Origin: Merismopedia glauca CCAP 1448/3
Lineage (GTDB): Bacteria; Cyanobacteriota; Cyanobacteriia; Cyanobacteriales; CCAP-1448
Length of the DNA stretch: 44,859 nt
Reading direction: 5' to 3'
Assembly (NCBI RefSeq): GCF_003003775.1
Contig: NZ_PVWJ01000031.1
Coordinates: 1-44,859 of the forward strand
Below the pieces are notes generated by a model that saw only the letters and a list, made by a program, of their open reading frames with translations, searched no databases and had not been told where the DNA came from. Both the position numbers and the translations under genes were made by a program. Below, in pieces: positions 35,601 through 43,674 of this stretch; the first letter of the stretch is position 1; each line of letters starts with the position of its first letter.

Positions 35601-36548
35601 ATCCAACCCTTTGCACCAGGACAAAGCGCTTCTTCCATTGGCTTAGAAAGCGGCGATAGCTACGCAATTGGACTGGAATACACCGATAATCCCGATTTTA
35701 AAGCTAGCGCCCGCTACGAACATCGTTCCTCTAGCTCTGGAAACAATAATGTCATTAATGCCAACGTAGCTGGCAAAATTTCCCCAGCTTTGACAGCTTT
35801 ATTCCGCTATCAACAAGCTAATTCTTCTAACCAAGCTTTGAGTGGTTTAGGAGATACATCGGATCTAAAGCTAGGTTTAGCTTACCGCGATCCTAACGAC
35901 GATCGCTTTAACGCTTTATTACGCTACCAACGTCGCAAAAATCCTTCAACTATTCCTAATTCAATTCTGTTAGGTAGCGGTACGGGTTATGAAGATAATA
36001 CCTTAGCCGCAGAAGCTATTTATGCCCCTAACTGGCGCTGGGAATTCTATGGTAAGTACGCCTTGCGTAACAGCACTACCTACCTCGCAGACGATTTAGT
36101 TGGTAAAAGTACCGTCTCTTTAGCACAACTGCGCGCTACCTATCGCCCTGGTTTCAAGTGGGATGTAGTCGGTGAAGGGCGTTGGATTGGTCAACACAGC
36201 ACTGGCTACTCAGAAACCGCTTGGTTGTTAGAGGCTGGTTACTATATTACTCCAAATTTACGTCTCTCGGCTGGATATGTCTTCGGTAGGGCTGATGATG
36301 CCGATTTCTCAGGAGTACGTTCTAATGGCGGTCCTTATTTGGGATTAACCCTGAAAGTCAATGAGTTATTTGATGGTTTTGGCTTGCAAAAAGTCACCCC
36401 CCGTCAGCAACAGGAATCTCAAGTTCAACCAGTGGCTAACCAAACTCCACCAGTTACCTCAACTCCAGAAACAACCAATTCTCCTCAATCAGTTGAGACT
36501 CAAACCTTACCAAATAACACGTCTCCAGTTGAGGGTACAGTAAATTAA
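32613..36548 (+). CDS. Outer-membrane beta-barrel protein with Ig/Big_1-like N-terminal domains
   Basis: A 1311-residue exported protein. A signal peptide (about 1-32) is followed by a Pro/Thr/Asn/Glu-rich linker (about 70-195). A beta-sandwich comes next (196-282, ILAPVDGAVLDIPSSAVVV with VKVNGR-type strands), then a Big_1/invasin-like domain (about 286-385, IPADGKSLATIRGELIDANGN). From about 393 (VTGVVDLRLGARG) to about 1256 alternating amphipathic strands of barrel type run to GGPYLGLTLKVNELF. Within it the segment DYQIDYDRGTLLFKQPI resembles a motif of other very large outer-membrane proteins. The two Cys of the mature protein (DDCSG, PNCEQ) could pair in a surface loop. An unusual 55-residue Gln/Pro/Thr tail follows the barrel. 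Likely the anchor or exporter of the cluster. Confidence 0.8.
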   Translation: MADINVKYAKLILGLTLTTAVSILTFAEGARGTSRQNDNYVSEPLLTEKISEYTDEVAAPKFLQIAQENLIAESLNQAPETTNSSPNQHSESNNLSQGSTTEVNPQNSEVTNPTPSPTPVVPNQLINQEVPTNSTPNNSETPVIPTINESDFNSATDETPKVEEEIPTPVTEDVPTPEATPTTNSTPVTTPVNNGAVKILAPVDGAVLDIPSSAVVVESKEGSAVQLKVNGRLVDDSLIGRTETDSSTKIVRQTWYGVTFREGENILSAETKDGQSVSYKLMVRGAPKEIRVESQETRIPADGKSLATIRGELIDANGNRSNRDALVTLTASAGEFVGADEDKDLAGFQIKARQGQFTAQLRSDLTAQTVRIRASSNDLEAFNQLDFETSLRPGIVTGVVDLRLGARGTDYYGSLREFLPPDEDNRTEFDVDAAIFATGKVGDWLFTGAYNSDRSINDDCSGNSGLIRDVPNCEQYPVYGDSSTSERLARSQDSVFLRLERNRDYVMWGDYDTSEFSRPSQQFSAISRQLHGFKGNYNFGNLQVTGLYGNNVQGFQRDTIAPDGTSGFYFLSRRLLLAGSEEVFIEVEELNRPGTVLERQRLTRDLDYQIDYDRGTLLFKQPILRTDVSSTGEVLVRKIVSTYQFENSGESANIIAGRVQYNFSRELDRESWLAASYFKENQGVRHFELSGADAKISLGANSHIIAEYAHSNNNLDSVGSVSGSAYRVEAQSQLSTGILARAYWRSAEAGFSNNATVSFVPGQTRYGADLTAKLSQSTNFRVQYDHEDNVGVAPRPLNTFDDLFNRGTSPTPGSQLDNSLTTISAGIQQRFGATNLDVDLIHRNREDRLANNPLDSSSTQLRSRLTVPISNTLTFRAQNELSLSSEKDIAYPDRTIFGLEWQAFPGVKLGLNHQFFSGEDAIEPITSFDITGERQIWENTKITARYSVISGFNGLTGQGAIGLNHIWKITPGLKLDLAYEHVFGDGFTRTGSGNRFIQPFAPGQSASSIGLESGDSYAIGLEYTDNPDFKASARYEHRSSSSGNNNVINANVAGKISPALTALFRYQQANSSNQALSGLGDTSDLKLGLAYRDPNDDRFNALLRYQRRKNPSTIPNSILLGSGTGYEDNTLAAEAIYAPNWRWEFYGKYALRNSTTYLADDLVGKSTVSLAQLRATYRPGFKWDVVGEGRWIGQHSTGYSETAWLLEAGYYITPNLRLSAGYVFGRADDADFSGVRSNGGPYLGLTLKVNELFDGFGLQKVTPRQQQESQVQPVANQTPPVTSTPETTNSPQSVETQTLPNNTSPVEGTVN

Positions 36549-36599
36549 CTTTATTTTAGTTTTTAATTAGTGAATTAATTTGATTGAGGTCAACTAGCC

Positions 36600-38273
36600 A
36601 TGTTATTTAAAAAACAAGTAAAAATAGGTACAAAAATGCTCCCAAAAACCACTTTTTCATTAAACTGGGGAGATAATTTTGCTTCATCTAAGCGAAGAAA
36701 TTATGACATCAAACTGGTTGTTGGCTCGATGTTACTAGGATTGGCTTTCAGTTCAGCATCCCTAGCAGATTCAACGACTCCAGATAAGTATTTTATCCCT
36801 TTGAAGATAGTTGTTAATAGTCCTGAAGATGGAGATATTAAAGCAGATGACAAAGTGACATTAAGAGAAGCGATCGCTCTTGTCAATAACACTTTGTCTA
36901 CAGATAAACTTACTTCCTTAGAACAGGCACAAGTTCAAGTTTTAAAACCTGGATCTGCCCCGAAAATTCACTTTAATTTACCAAGCGAATCTAGAATCAT
37001 TTATCTGGAAAAACTACTCCCCAATCTAGAATCTCCTAGATTAATTGTTGATGGAACAACTCAACCAGAATATCAACCATCTACCAATAATTTACCAGCC
37101 GCGCTAGTTGTTTCAATAACTTCAGTTAAATCCGCCGAAGTACCACGGGGGCTAACTTTAGTCGCTGATGGTATCACAATTAAAGGGCTATCAATCTACG
37201 GGTTTACAGGTAAATATGAAACTACCTCTCCGACTCCCAGCGCCGATATCTTCATCTCTCATCGCCTCCCACCTCCAGATACTACCGAACAAACCCTTCC
37301 CGCCGATTATTTACCTTTCTATTTAAGTGATCTTCCGCCCAAAGATATTGTAATTACAGATAATTGGTTAGGTATAAAACCAGATGGGACTGTTCCCGAA
37401 GAAAGGTCTGCTTTTGGTATATATGTATTTAATAGCTTAGGAACCCAGATCGAAAGAAACCTCATTTCTCAGCATAATGGCAGTGGAATTATCACCTCAG
37501 TTAGAGCCGAAAATTTACAAATTACTCAAAACAAAATTAGTCACAATGGCTTAGCCGGAATGCCAGATGCAATTCGTTTAGAAGGGTTTATTTATAATAC
37601 TAAAATTTCCGAAAATTCGATTACAAATAACGATGGTAGTGGCATCTTTATATTTAAAGCAGAAGGTAGCGTAGAAATTAGTAAAAACTACCTGAATGAT
37701 AATGGCAAACGCCTGAAAAGAGCCGCCATTTATTTAACTGGAAACGAGCATAAAGTTTTCCAAAATACTATTACCAATCAATCAGCAGCAGGAGTAGTAG
37801 TAGCATCTTACCCCCGCAGTCGTGGCAACTTGATTCAAAATAATCGCTTTGCGAATTTGGGGGGATTGAGTATTGACTTAAATACTCAAGATAATGTAGG
37901 TGTTAGAGATTGGCAACAAGGAGATGGCCCAAATCCAGAACGTAATTCTCGCAATCGTCGATTAGATACCGGAAATGCCGCAATTAATACACCCCAATTC
38001 TTAGCTAGCGAATTCTACATATTAAATGGAAAAGTCAATCTAGATGGTGTCGCCGATCCAGGTTCAGTAATTGAAGTGTACCGCACCCAAGGCGATCGCA
38101 ACGACTACAACCCGTTATTTAAGTTGTTAAAGATAGTCAGAACCAACGAACTGGGTAAATTCAGTTTAACCCTAGATAATCTATCGCCAGGAGAAAAAAT
38201 AAGTGCAGTTGCGATCGATCCCCAATATGGTACATCAGAACCTGCTGCCGATGTAGTGGTGCGATCGCCCTGA
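36600..38273 (+). CDS. Secreted right-handed parallel beta-helix protein
   Basis: A 557-residue exported protein. The N-terminus is basic with a hydrophobic core at about residues 38-56 (VVGSMLLGLAFSSASLADS). The early region, SPEDGDIKADDKVTLREAIALVNN, is a CSLREA-like segment seen at the start of many secreted beta-helix proteins. Residues about 260-440 contain pectate-lyase-type coils: GIYVFNSLGTQIERNLISQHNGSGI, LQITQNKISHNGLAG and ISENSITNNDGSGIFI. A C-terminal Ig-like domain (about 480-557) ends the protein. No catalytic residues can be assigned, so it may be structural. It starts 51 bases after the barrel gene and is probably co-transcribed. Confidence 0.82.
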   Translation: MLFKKQVKIGTKMLPKTTFSLNWGDNFASSKRRNYDIKLVVGSMLLGLAFSSASLADSTTPDKYFIPLKIVVNSPEDGDIKADDKVTLREAIALVNNTLSTDKLTSLEQAQVQVLKPGSAPKIHFNLPSESRIIYLEKLLPNLESPRLIVDGTTQPEYQPSTNNLPAALVVSITSVKSAEVPRGLTLVADGITIKGLSIYGFTGKYETTSPTPSADIFISHRLPPPDTTEQTLPADYLPFYLSDLPPKDIVITDNWLGIKPDGTVPEERSAFGIYVFNSLGTQIERNLISQHNGSGIITSVRAENLQITQNKISHNGLAGMPDAIRLEGFIYNTKISENSITNNDGSGIFIFKAEGSVEISKNYLNDNGKRLKRAAIYLTGNEHKVFQNTITNQSAAGVVVASYPRSRGNLIQNNRFANLGGLSIDLNTQDNVGVRDWQQGDGPNPERNSRNRRLDTGNAAINTPQFLASEFYILNGKVNLDGVADPGSVIEVYRTQGDRNDYNPLFKLLKIVRTNELGKFSLTLDNLSPGEKISAVAIDPQYGTSEPAADVVVRSP

Positions 38274-38293
38274 AATATCCCGCGATAACCCAT

Positions 38294-38321
38294 GTAGAGA
38301 CGCGATATATTGCGTCTCTAC
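38294..38321. repeat. Hairpin after the beta-helix gene
   Basis: GTAGAGACGC (38294-38303) pairs perfectly with GCGTCTCTAC (38312-38321). The GTAGAGACG word is the same as in the 6618 and 29534 repeats, so this is likely a shortened member of that family, lying between the last two surface genes. Confidence 0.65.
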
Positions 38322-38365
38322 CGCAACATCACGTTAATTTCCTATTCAAATCCGGCAATTTTTAT

Positions 38366-41300
38366 ATGAAATCCCTATTTAAATCTTCATTAACAGTAAA
38401 CACCCAAAAATCACATCTCAATTTCCCTTCACCAACTCAGAATTTTTGGGCGACACTTGCTCAAAAGACATTCTCTAAGCGGACTCTCCCGTTGTGTAGT
38501 GTATTGCTGAGTACAAGTATTGGATTTGTCTTGCAGCTTGCTTTCTTACCTGAAAAAAGTTTGGCTGACAGTAGCGCCTGTGTTGGCGTATTTTCGACTA
38601 ATAGTGGGGGTATTCTGGGATTTTTAAATACTCTCACCAATAGCTACACTACTATCCTTAATTTTAGTGGTACATCAACTAATATCAATGCAGCAGCAGT
38701 TCAACCAGGAACAGGCAAAGTCTACTTTGTTAACCGAAACAATGGGCAAATATCCTACTACGATACAAATACGAATACAACCACCACTTTAGCTACTGCC
38801 CTACCCAGTTCAGTAGCGAATGCAGCAGGTGGTTCGGCACTGTCCCTTGATACTAGTCGTCTTGTTGGCGCAACGTTTGACAATTCAGCTACGCCTAAGC
38901 TTTATCTATTTTACGGACGTGACGGAATATTAGTCGAAGTCAACCCATCAACAGGTGCGATCGTGGGTGGTGGGAGGAGCATTAGCAATTTACCTTTGGC
39001 GACTAGTGGTGGTATTACATCTACTAATGGCGATATTGGTGTCTCAACTTCCGGTCAACTATATCTAATTGGTCAACCTCAAGGTGGCACTGCTAAACTT
39101 CATCAACTTACAGTAACAAGCACTACAGCCTCTGTTGATACGGGTGTAACCATTAGTGGTTTAGGTACTAATTTAGCGAATGGATTAGCAATTAGCCCTA
39201 TAGATGGTGCTGTCTATATTAGTGCTAGCAATGGTACTTATAGTCTAAATACTTCAGTATCACCACATACAGCAACCCTATTATCAAGCAATCTAGCCAC
39301 GGATTTAGCCGCTTGTGGCACACCAACCCCCAATAAACCCACAATTAGCAAAGTCTTTAGCCCAACCACTGTAGTAGGACTTCCAGCTACTAGTACCCTG
39401 ACCTTAACTCTAGGGAACAGCAACTTAGTAGCTATCTATTTGACCCAAGCCTTCACAGATACCTTACCGACGGGATTAGTTGTCGCTACTCCTAATAACT
39501 TAGGTGGTACTTGTAAGGATGTTTCTGGCAACACTGTTACCGCTACCGCAGGTAGTAGCTCAATATCTCTCAATAATGGTGCTAAACTTCCCGTGGGTGG
39601 TTGCACGATTTCTGTAGATGTTAAGGCAAGTAGTGCGGGTACTTATGTAAACACCATTGCAACTGGCTCTTTAAAAACCATAGCTGGAAATGATACAACT
39701 GGAGCTACTTCTACCCTTGTGGTCAATGCCGCACAACTTGACTACGGCGATGCCCCCGATACACTTGCCGGAACAGGTACAGGTAATTACCAAACCACCT
39801 CTGGTGATACTGGACCTAGCCACACAATAGTTAGTGGTATTCAGCTAGGAGCTAACATTGACGCAGATAACGGCAGCCTTGAGAACGTTAATGCTGATGC
39901 TGACGATACTAACAGCACCCCCAATGACGAAGATGGGGTACAACTGGGGGGTAGTACCTTACAAAACCAAACCCTGACTAAAGGAGCTAATGCTACCCTA
40001 GACATTACCACTCAAGGTAGTGGGAAACTCAATGCCTGGATTGATTGGAACCGAGATGGAGACTTTGTAGATGCAGGGGAACAAATTGCTACCGATGCCT
40101 CTCCTACCAGTAATGCCATCTCTTTACCTATTACTGTTCCAACTACAGCGACTACAGGCACTACTTACGCTCGCTTCCGCTACAGCAGCCAAACCGGACT
40201 AACCTCCGTTGGTGCGGCATCCGATGGGGAAGTAGAAGATTACAAACTAAATATTACTCCGGCTGCTTCTGGCCCTCCTTTTTCCTGCGATGCTACCTTT
40301 TATCAGGTGCGTACTGGCGGAAGCAATTCAGTCCTGAACACTATTGACCGAACAATTTATCCTTGGCAAATAAACTCTTTATCTGTCACATTTCCGTCTC
40401 AAGTTCGAGCATTGGCATACAACTCCACCGATAACTTCCTTTATGCTATCCCTGTCTCTAGTAGTGAGTTAATCCAAATTGATAAAAATGGTGCTACCCA
40501 GAGTTCAACCATCACTGGGTTTGCTGCCAATACCAACGTCAGTGCCTTCACCATCGATACCAGTGGCAATGGTTATGCTTGGGATACACAAAATGCTCAA
40601 TTGTACAAAATCAATCTGACCACATTCGTTGCCACCACAGTTGGTACTGCCAGTACCTTTGCCAATCATGATATCGGCGATGTGGCTTTTAACCCAGTCG
40701 ATAATCAACTATATGGGGTGAATAATGCTAATATCACTGGTAAACCTCGATTAGTCAAAATCGATCCCACTACTGGTACAAGAACAGATATTGGCTCCCT
40801 CGGAGTTACTAACGGTGCATTCGGCTCAGTATTTTTTGATGGGAACGGTACTTTCTATGGATATAACAATAACGGTGATTTCTATCAGATCGATCTGACC
40901 ACAGGTGCAGCCACGTTTACGAGTACAGCGCCTTCAATAGCTGGTTCCGATGGGGCATCTTGTGTCAGTCCTTATGCCAGCCCGTTCTTTGTTACCGTTA
41001 GTGGTACTGTGTTTAACGATGCCGATAGCAGTAAGATTCAAGATGGTAGCGAAACAGGCACTAATGCTGGTGGACTGAATGCAATTCTAGTTAATAGCAA
41101 TAATAAAGTCGTTGCTACAGCTACTGTTGATGCCAATGGTATTTATACCTTTGACAATAATGTGCCCACCAATGGTACATACACAGTTCTAATTACCACG
41201 GCGACGGCTGCACCTGGGGATGACCCACCAACTATTACCCTTCCTACTAACTGGGTTAGCACAGGTGAAAACTTCAAAGGAACGGCAGATGCTACTGTTG

Positions 41301-42034
41301 ATAGCAAAGTTAGCTTTGGGGTAGGTATCACTAACATCACAGGGGCAAACTTAGGAATTAAACAATTGACTCCTAAATTACTGCTGTTGAAGCGAATTAC
41401 TGCTATTAATGACAATACGACTAGTAATCCCAATGACAATACTCTATTAAACCAATTTGTCGATGGTGGTACTAATAGCGATGATGACAATAATCCTAAT
41501 TGGCCCACTCCAGTAAATACTTACCTCCCAGGTGCCATTAACGCTGGTTTAGTTAAACCGACAGATGAAGTAGAGTACACTATCTACTTTTTAAATACTA
41601 ATGCCACTTCTAAAAATGTCAAAATATGTGATATAGTGCCTGATGGTCAAACATTTGTAGAAAAGGCTTATAATACTGCGATTCCACATCCTCTAGATAC
41701 GAGTAATGGTGCATTACCTGCCGATACCGGTATTGCTTTAGGTTTTAGCAGTACAGCTTTGCCAACTACACCAAGCGTATACTTGACTAATATCAAAGAT
41801 ACAGCCACAGGAGATAGAGGACAGTTCTACCCAGCCGGAGATCCTAATACTCCAGCTATGTGCAAGAAGTTTGATAGTTCTGGTAACGTAACTGCTACAG
41901 GTGCAACAGCCAATACCTCTGGCGCAGTTGTCGTAGAAATAGTCAAAGGTAGCGATACCATTCCTTCTGCGACTGGTTCAGGGACTCCTAGCAACTCCTA
42001 CGGCTTCATCCGCTTCCGTGCTAAGGTTAATTAA
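38366..42034 (+). CDS. Large modular surface protein: beta-propeller, GEVED, SdrD-B-like and DUF11 domains
   Basis: A 1222-residue exported protein with an extended N-terminus and a hydrophobic signal core at about 43-68 (LPLCSVLLSTSIGFVLQLAF), cleavage near SLADSS. Domains in order: a propeller-like region with repeated YF/LY strands (70-320); a beta-sandwich TISKVFSPTTVVGLPATSTLTLTLGN of the DUF7933 type (320-455); a GEVED domain (457-632, DYGDAPDTL...LNAWIDWNRDGDFVDAGEQI...DGEVEDYKL); a DUF6923-like propeller (640-875, LYAIPVSSSELIQID); an SdrD-B-like domain (876-1010, VSGTVFNDADSSKIQDG); and a DUF11-like C-terminal module (1010-1222, DEVEYTIYFLNTN) ending GFIRFRAKVN. It closes the six-gene surface cluster. 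Confidence 0.82.
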   Translation: MKSLFKSSLTVNTQKSHLNFPSPTQNFWATLAQKTFSKRTLPLCSVLLSTSIGFVLQLAFLPEKSLADSSACVGVFSTNSGGILGFLNTLTNSYTTILNFSGTSTNINAAAVQPGTGKVYFVNRNNGQISYYDTNTNTTTTLATALPSSVANAAGGSALSLDTSRLVGATFDNSATPKLYLFYGRDGILVEVNPSTGAIVGGGRSISNLPLATSGGITSTNGDIGVSTSGQLYLIGQPQGGTAKLHQLTVTSTTASVDTGVTISGLGTNLANGLAISPIDGAVYISASNGTYSLNTSVSPHTATLLSSNLATDLAACGTPTPNKPTISKVFSPTTVVGLPATSTLTLTLGNSNLVAIYLTQAFTDTLPTGLVVATPNNLGGTCKDVSGNTVTATAGSSSISLNNGAKLPVGGCTISVDVKASSAGTYVNTIATGSLKTIAGNDTTGATSTLVVNAAQLDYGDAPDTLAGTGTGNYQTTSGDTGPSHTIVSGIQLGANIDADNGSLENVNADADDTNSTPNDEDGVQLGGSTLQNQTLTKGANATLDITTQGSGKLNAWIDWNRDGDFVDAGEQIATDASPTSNAISLPITVPTTATTGTTYARFRYSSQTGLTSVGAASDGEVEDYKLNITPAASGPPFSCDATFYQVRTGGSNSVLNTIDRTIYPWQINSLSVTFPSQVRALAYNSTDNFLYAIPVSSSELIQIDKNGATQSSTITGFAANTNVSAFTIDTSGNGYAWDTQNAQLYKINLTTFVATTVGTASTFANHDIGDVAFNPVDNQLYGVNNANITGKPRLVKIDPTTGTRTDIGSLGVTNGAFGSVFFDGNGTFYGYNNNGDFYQIDLTTGAATFTSTAPSIAGSDGASCVSPYASPFFVTVSGTVFNDADSSKIQDGSETGTNAGGLNAILVNSNNKVVATATVDANGIYTFDNNVPTNGTYTVLITTATAAPGDDPPTITLPTNWVSTGENFKGTADATVDSKVSFGVGITNITGANLGIKQLTPKLLLLKRITAINDNTTSNPNDNTLLNQFVDGGTNSDDDNNPNWPTPVNTYLPGAINAGLVKPTDEVEYTIYFLNTNATSKNVKICDIVPDGQTFVEKAYNTAIPHPLDTSNGALPADTGIALGFSSTALPTTPSVYLTNIKDTATGDRGQFYPAGDPNTPAMCKKFDSSGNVTATGATANTSGAVVVEIVKGSDTIPSATGSGTPSNSYGFIRFRAKVN

Positions 42035-42058
42035 CAATTTAGAAACTGGTAGATTTAT

Positions 42059-42135
42059 GGCGGGCAAGATGCCCGCCCCACAATGATTTAAGATCTGATT
42101 AACAGAAGTAGGGGCGCAACGCGTTGCGCCCCTAC
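42059..42135. repeat. Two hairpins between convergent genes
   Basis: GGCGGGCA (42059-42066) pairs with TGCCCGCC (42070-42077) around AGA. Further on, 42108-42135 is a perfect 28-bp palindrome, GTAGGGGCGCAACG and its complement. The palindrome word also forms the ends of the repeat inside leuS. Lying between convergent genes, both can serve as transcript ends for either side, although no T run follows. Confidence 0.7.
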
Positions 42136-42185
42136 AGAGGATTAAAATGTAGCAATAATTTAGTGATTTGGTATAACTTTTGACT

Positions 42186-43571
42186 TCATTTACTCCAACC
42201 TCGCCGCCAATCAAAGAATAGATCTAAGCCTTCTGCTAGCCATTTCTTGCGGCTGAGATTTTTTTCTTGCCAAATTTGCCCCAACCTAGAGAAAAGCTCG
42301 GTATAACTGGGATAAATGCTGGTGAAGTTAGATAACTCTTGAATTTTAACTTTATGTTGCATCGATAGGGCGATCGCCTCAATTAATTCTATGGCTCCTG
42401 CGCCCAATATTTGCGCCCCGATTATTTCTCCGTTAGGGCGCAGGATTATTTGACACATTCCAGTCAAATTACCAGAAATTTGGGCGATGCTGAGATGCTT
42501 GAAATACTCGCGCAAAACGAAAACCTTTTGCCCGTAAATACTTTTGGCTTGGGCTTCGGTTAAGCCAATTCGGGCTAGAGGTGGTTGACTGAAGACAACG
42601 GTGGGAATTTGATGGTAATTAATGGTAGATCTGGGAAAAAAGAGGGCATTTTGCAGGGCTATTTGACCTTCTTTGGCGGCTATTGACTGTTGATGGGAAC
42701 TACAAGCGTAAATTTTGGGGTTAGTTGTTTGCAACTTCCGATTAACTTTAATCCCGCGTCGATCCAATTCCACTCCGACACCCTCTAAATTGAGGTTGGC
42801 TACTTGGGGATATTGTTTCACCGCCAAAAAAATTTCATCAGTTTCAATCGCCTGATTCCCAGCTTGTACCCATTTAGTCTCATCAATCTGCTTGACTAAC
42901 TCGACTGGTGCTTGAGTGATAACTCGTATTCCTTGAGCTTCTAGTTGTGCTTGCAAGAGAGTAGCTATTTCTACATCTTCATGAGGAAGTATGCGATCGC
43001 CTTTTACTACCAAAGTCACCCTAGCACCCAACTGATTCAGGATTTGAGCAAATTCTACCCCAGTCGCATTCCCGCCAATGACTACCCATCTTTGCTGTGG
43101 GGCTAAGAAAAAGATTTTTTCTCCCAGATTTTCGGAATTATAAACATATGTCTGCTCAATTCCGGCAATTTCTGGATATATAGTCTGATTTGCAGTCATA
43201 ACTAGATAAGATCGTCCTCGGAGATAGCGATTTTTCACCGAGAAAGCTAGATGTGGAAGCCGACAAAATTCTCCCTTTTCCTGAATCACGTCGATTCCCA
43301 AAGTTGCTAAAACCGCAAGAGAATCCAATTCATCTAGATTGGCTACAGCAGTTTTGAGCCAACGAGAACTTACTTCAGGAGCGATCGCTTGCGTAATCGC
43401 TCCTGAAACCTGGATAATTTCCTGATAAATTGCCGCCATCCCCAGCCAATGCCGATCTGGTGGATTTATTTCAACCAAAGCAACACGAGCCTTCAAACCA
43501 GCCGCTTTCAGGGCGATTTGACGACCTAACCAAGTGCTACTAATAATTACTAAATCGTATGCAACAGCCAC
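42186..43571 (-). CDS. Degenerate pyridine nucleotide-disulfide oxidoreductase homologue
   Basis: A 461-residue relative of dihydrolipoamide dehydrogenase and mercuric reductase. The second Rossmann motif is kept (WVVIGGNATGVEFAQILNQLGARVTLV), as is the C-terminal dimerisation domain (PTVVFSQPPLARIGLTEAQA). Three features are lost: the N-terminal FAD fingerprint reads IISSTWLGRQIAL instead of GxGxxG, the redox CxxxxC of the family is absent (PPDRHWLGMAA there), and the FAD-contacting GD near IYA is replaced (KIYACSSHQQ). It probably cannot perform the classic disulfide chemistry. Role unknown; it lies 103 bases downstream of cobD on the same strand. Confidence 0.82.
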   Translation of the reverse strand: MAVAYDLVIISSTWLGRQIALKAAGLKARVALVEINPPDRHWLGMAAIYQEIIQVSGAITQAIAPEVSSRWLKTAVANLDELDSLAVLATLGIDVIQEKGEFCRLPHLAFSVKNRYLRGRSYLVMTANQTIYPEIAGIEQTYVYNSENLGEKIFFLAPQQRWVVIGGNATGVEFAQILNQLGARVTLVVKGDRILPHEDVEIATLLQAQLEAQGIRVITQAPVELVKQIDETKWVQAGNQAIETDEIFLAVKQYPQVANLNLEGVGVELDRRGIKVNRKLQTTNPKIYACSSHQQSIAAKEGQIALQNALFFPRSTINYHQIPTVVFSQPPLARIGLTEAQAKSIYGQKVFVLREYFKHLSIAQISGNLTGMCQIILRPNGEIIGAQILGAGAIELIEAIALSMQHKVKIQELSNFTSIYPSYTELFSRLGQIWQEKNLSRKKWLAEGLDLFFDWRRGWSK

Positions 43572-43589
43572 TATAGTGCTTGAGGAATA

Positions 43590-43616
43590 GGGAGTCGGGA
43601 GTCGGGAGTTGGGAAG
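43590..43616. repeat. Heptamer array GGGAGTC
   Basis: GGGAGTC twice, then GGGAGTT and a partial unit, between the oxidoreductase start and the cobD stop. STRR type. Confidence 0.75.
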
Positions 43617-43674
43617 AAGGGGATTTATGAGGGTGGCTATCGCCTGAAAAAGCTTTATTTTCGGCTCAGTTGAG

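Noticed and set aside
26203-42034. Type IX or type V secretion system
   Set aside because: There is no translocator set, PorSS component or autotransporter C-terminal domain that I can recognise; resemblance to SprA is limited to a short motif.
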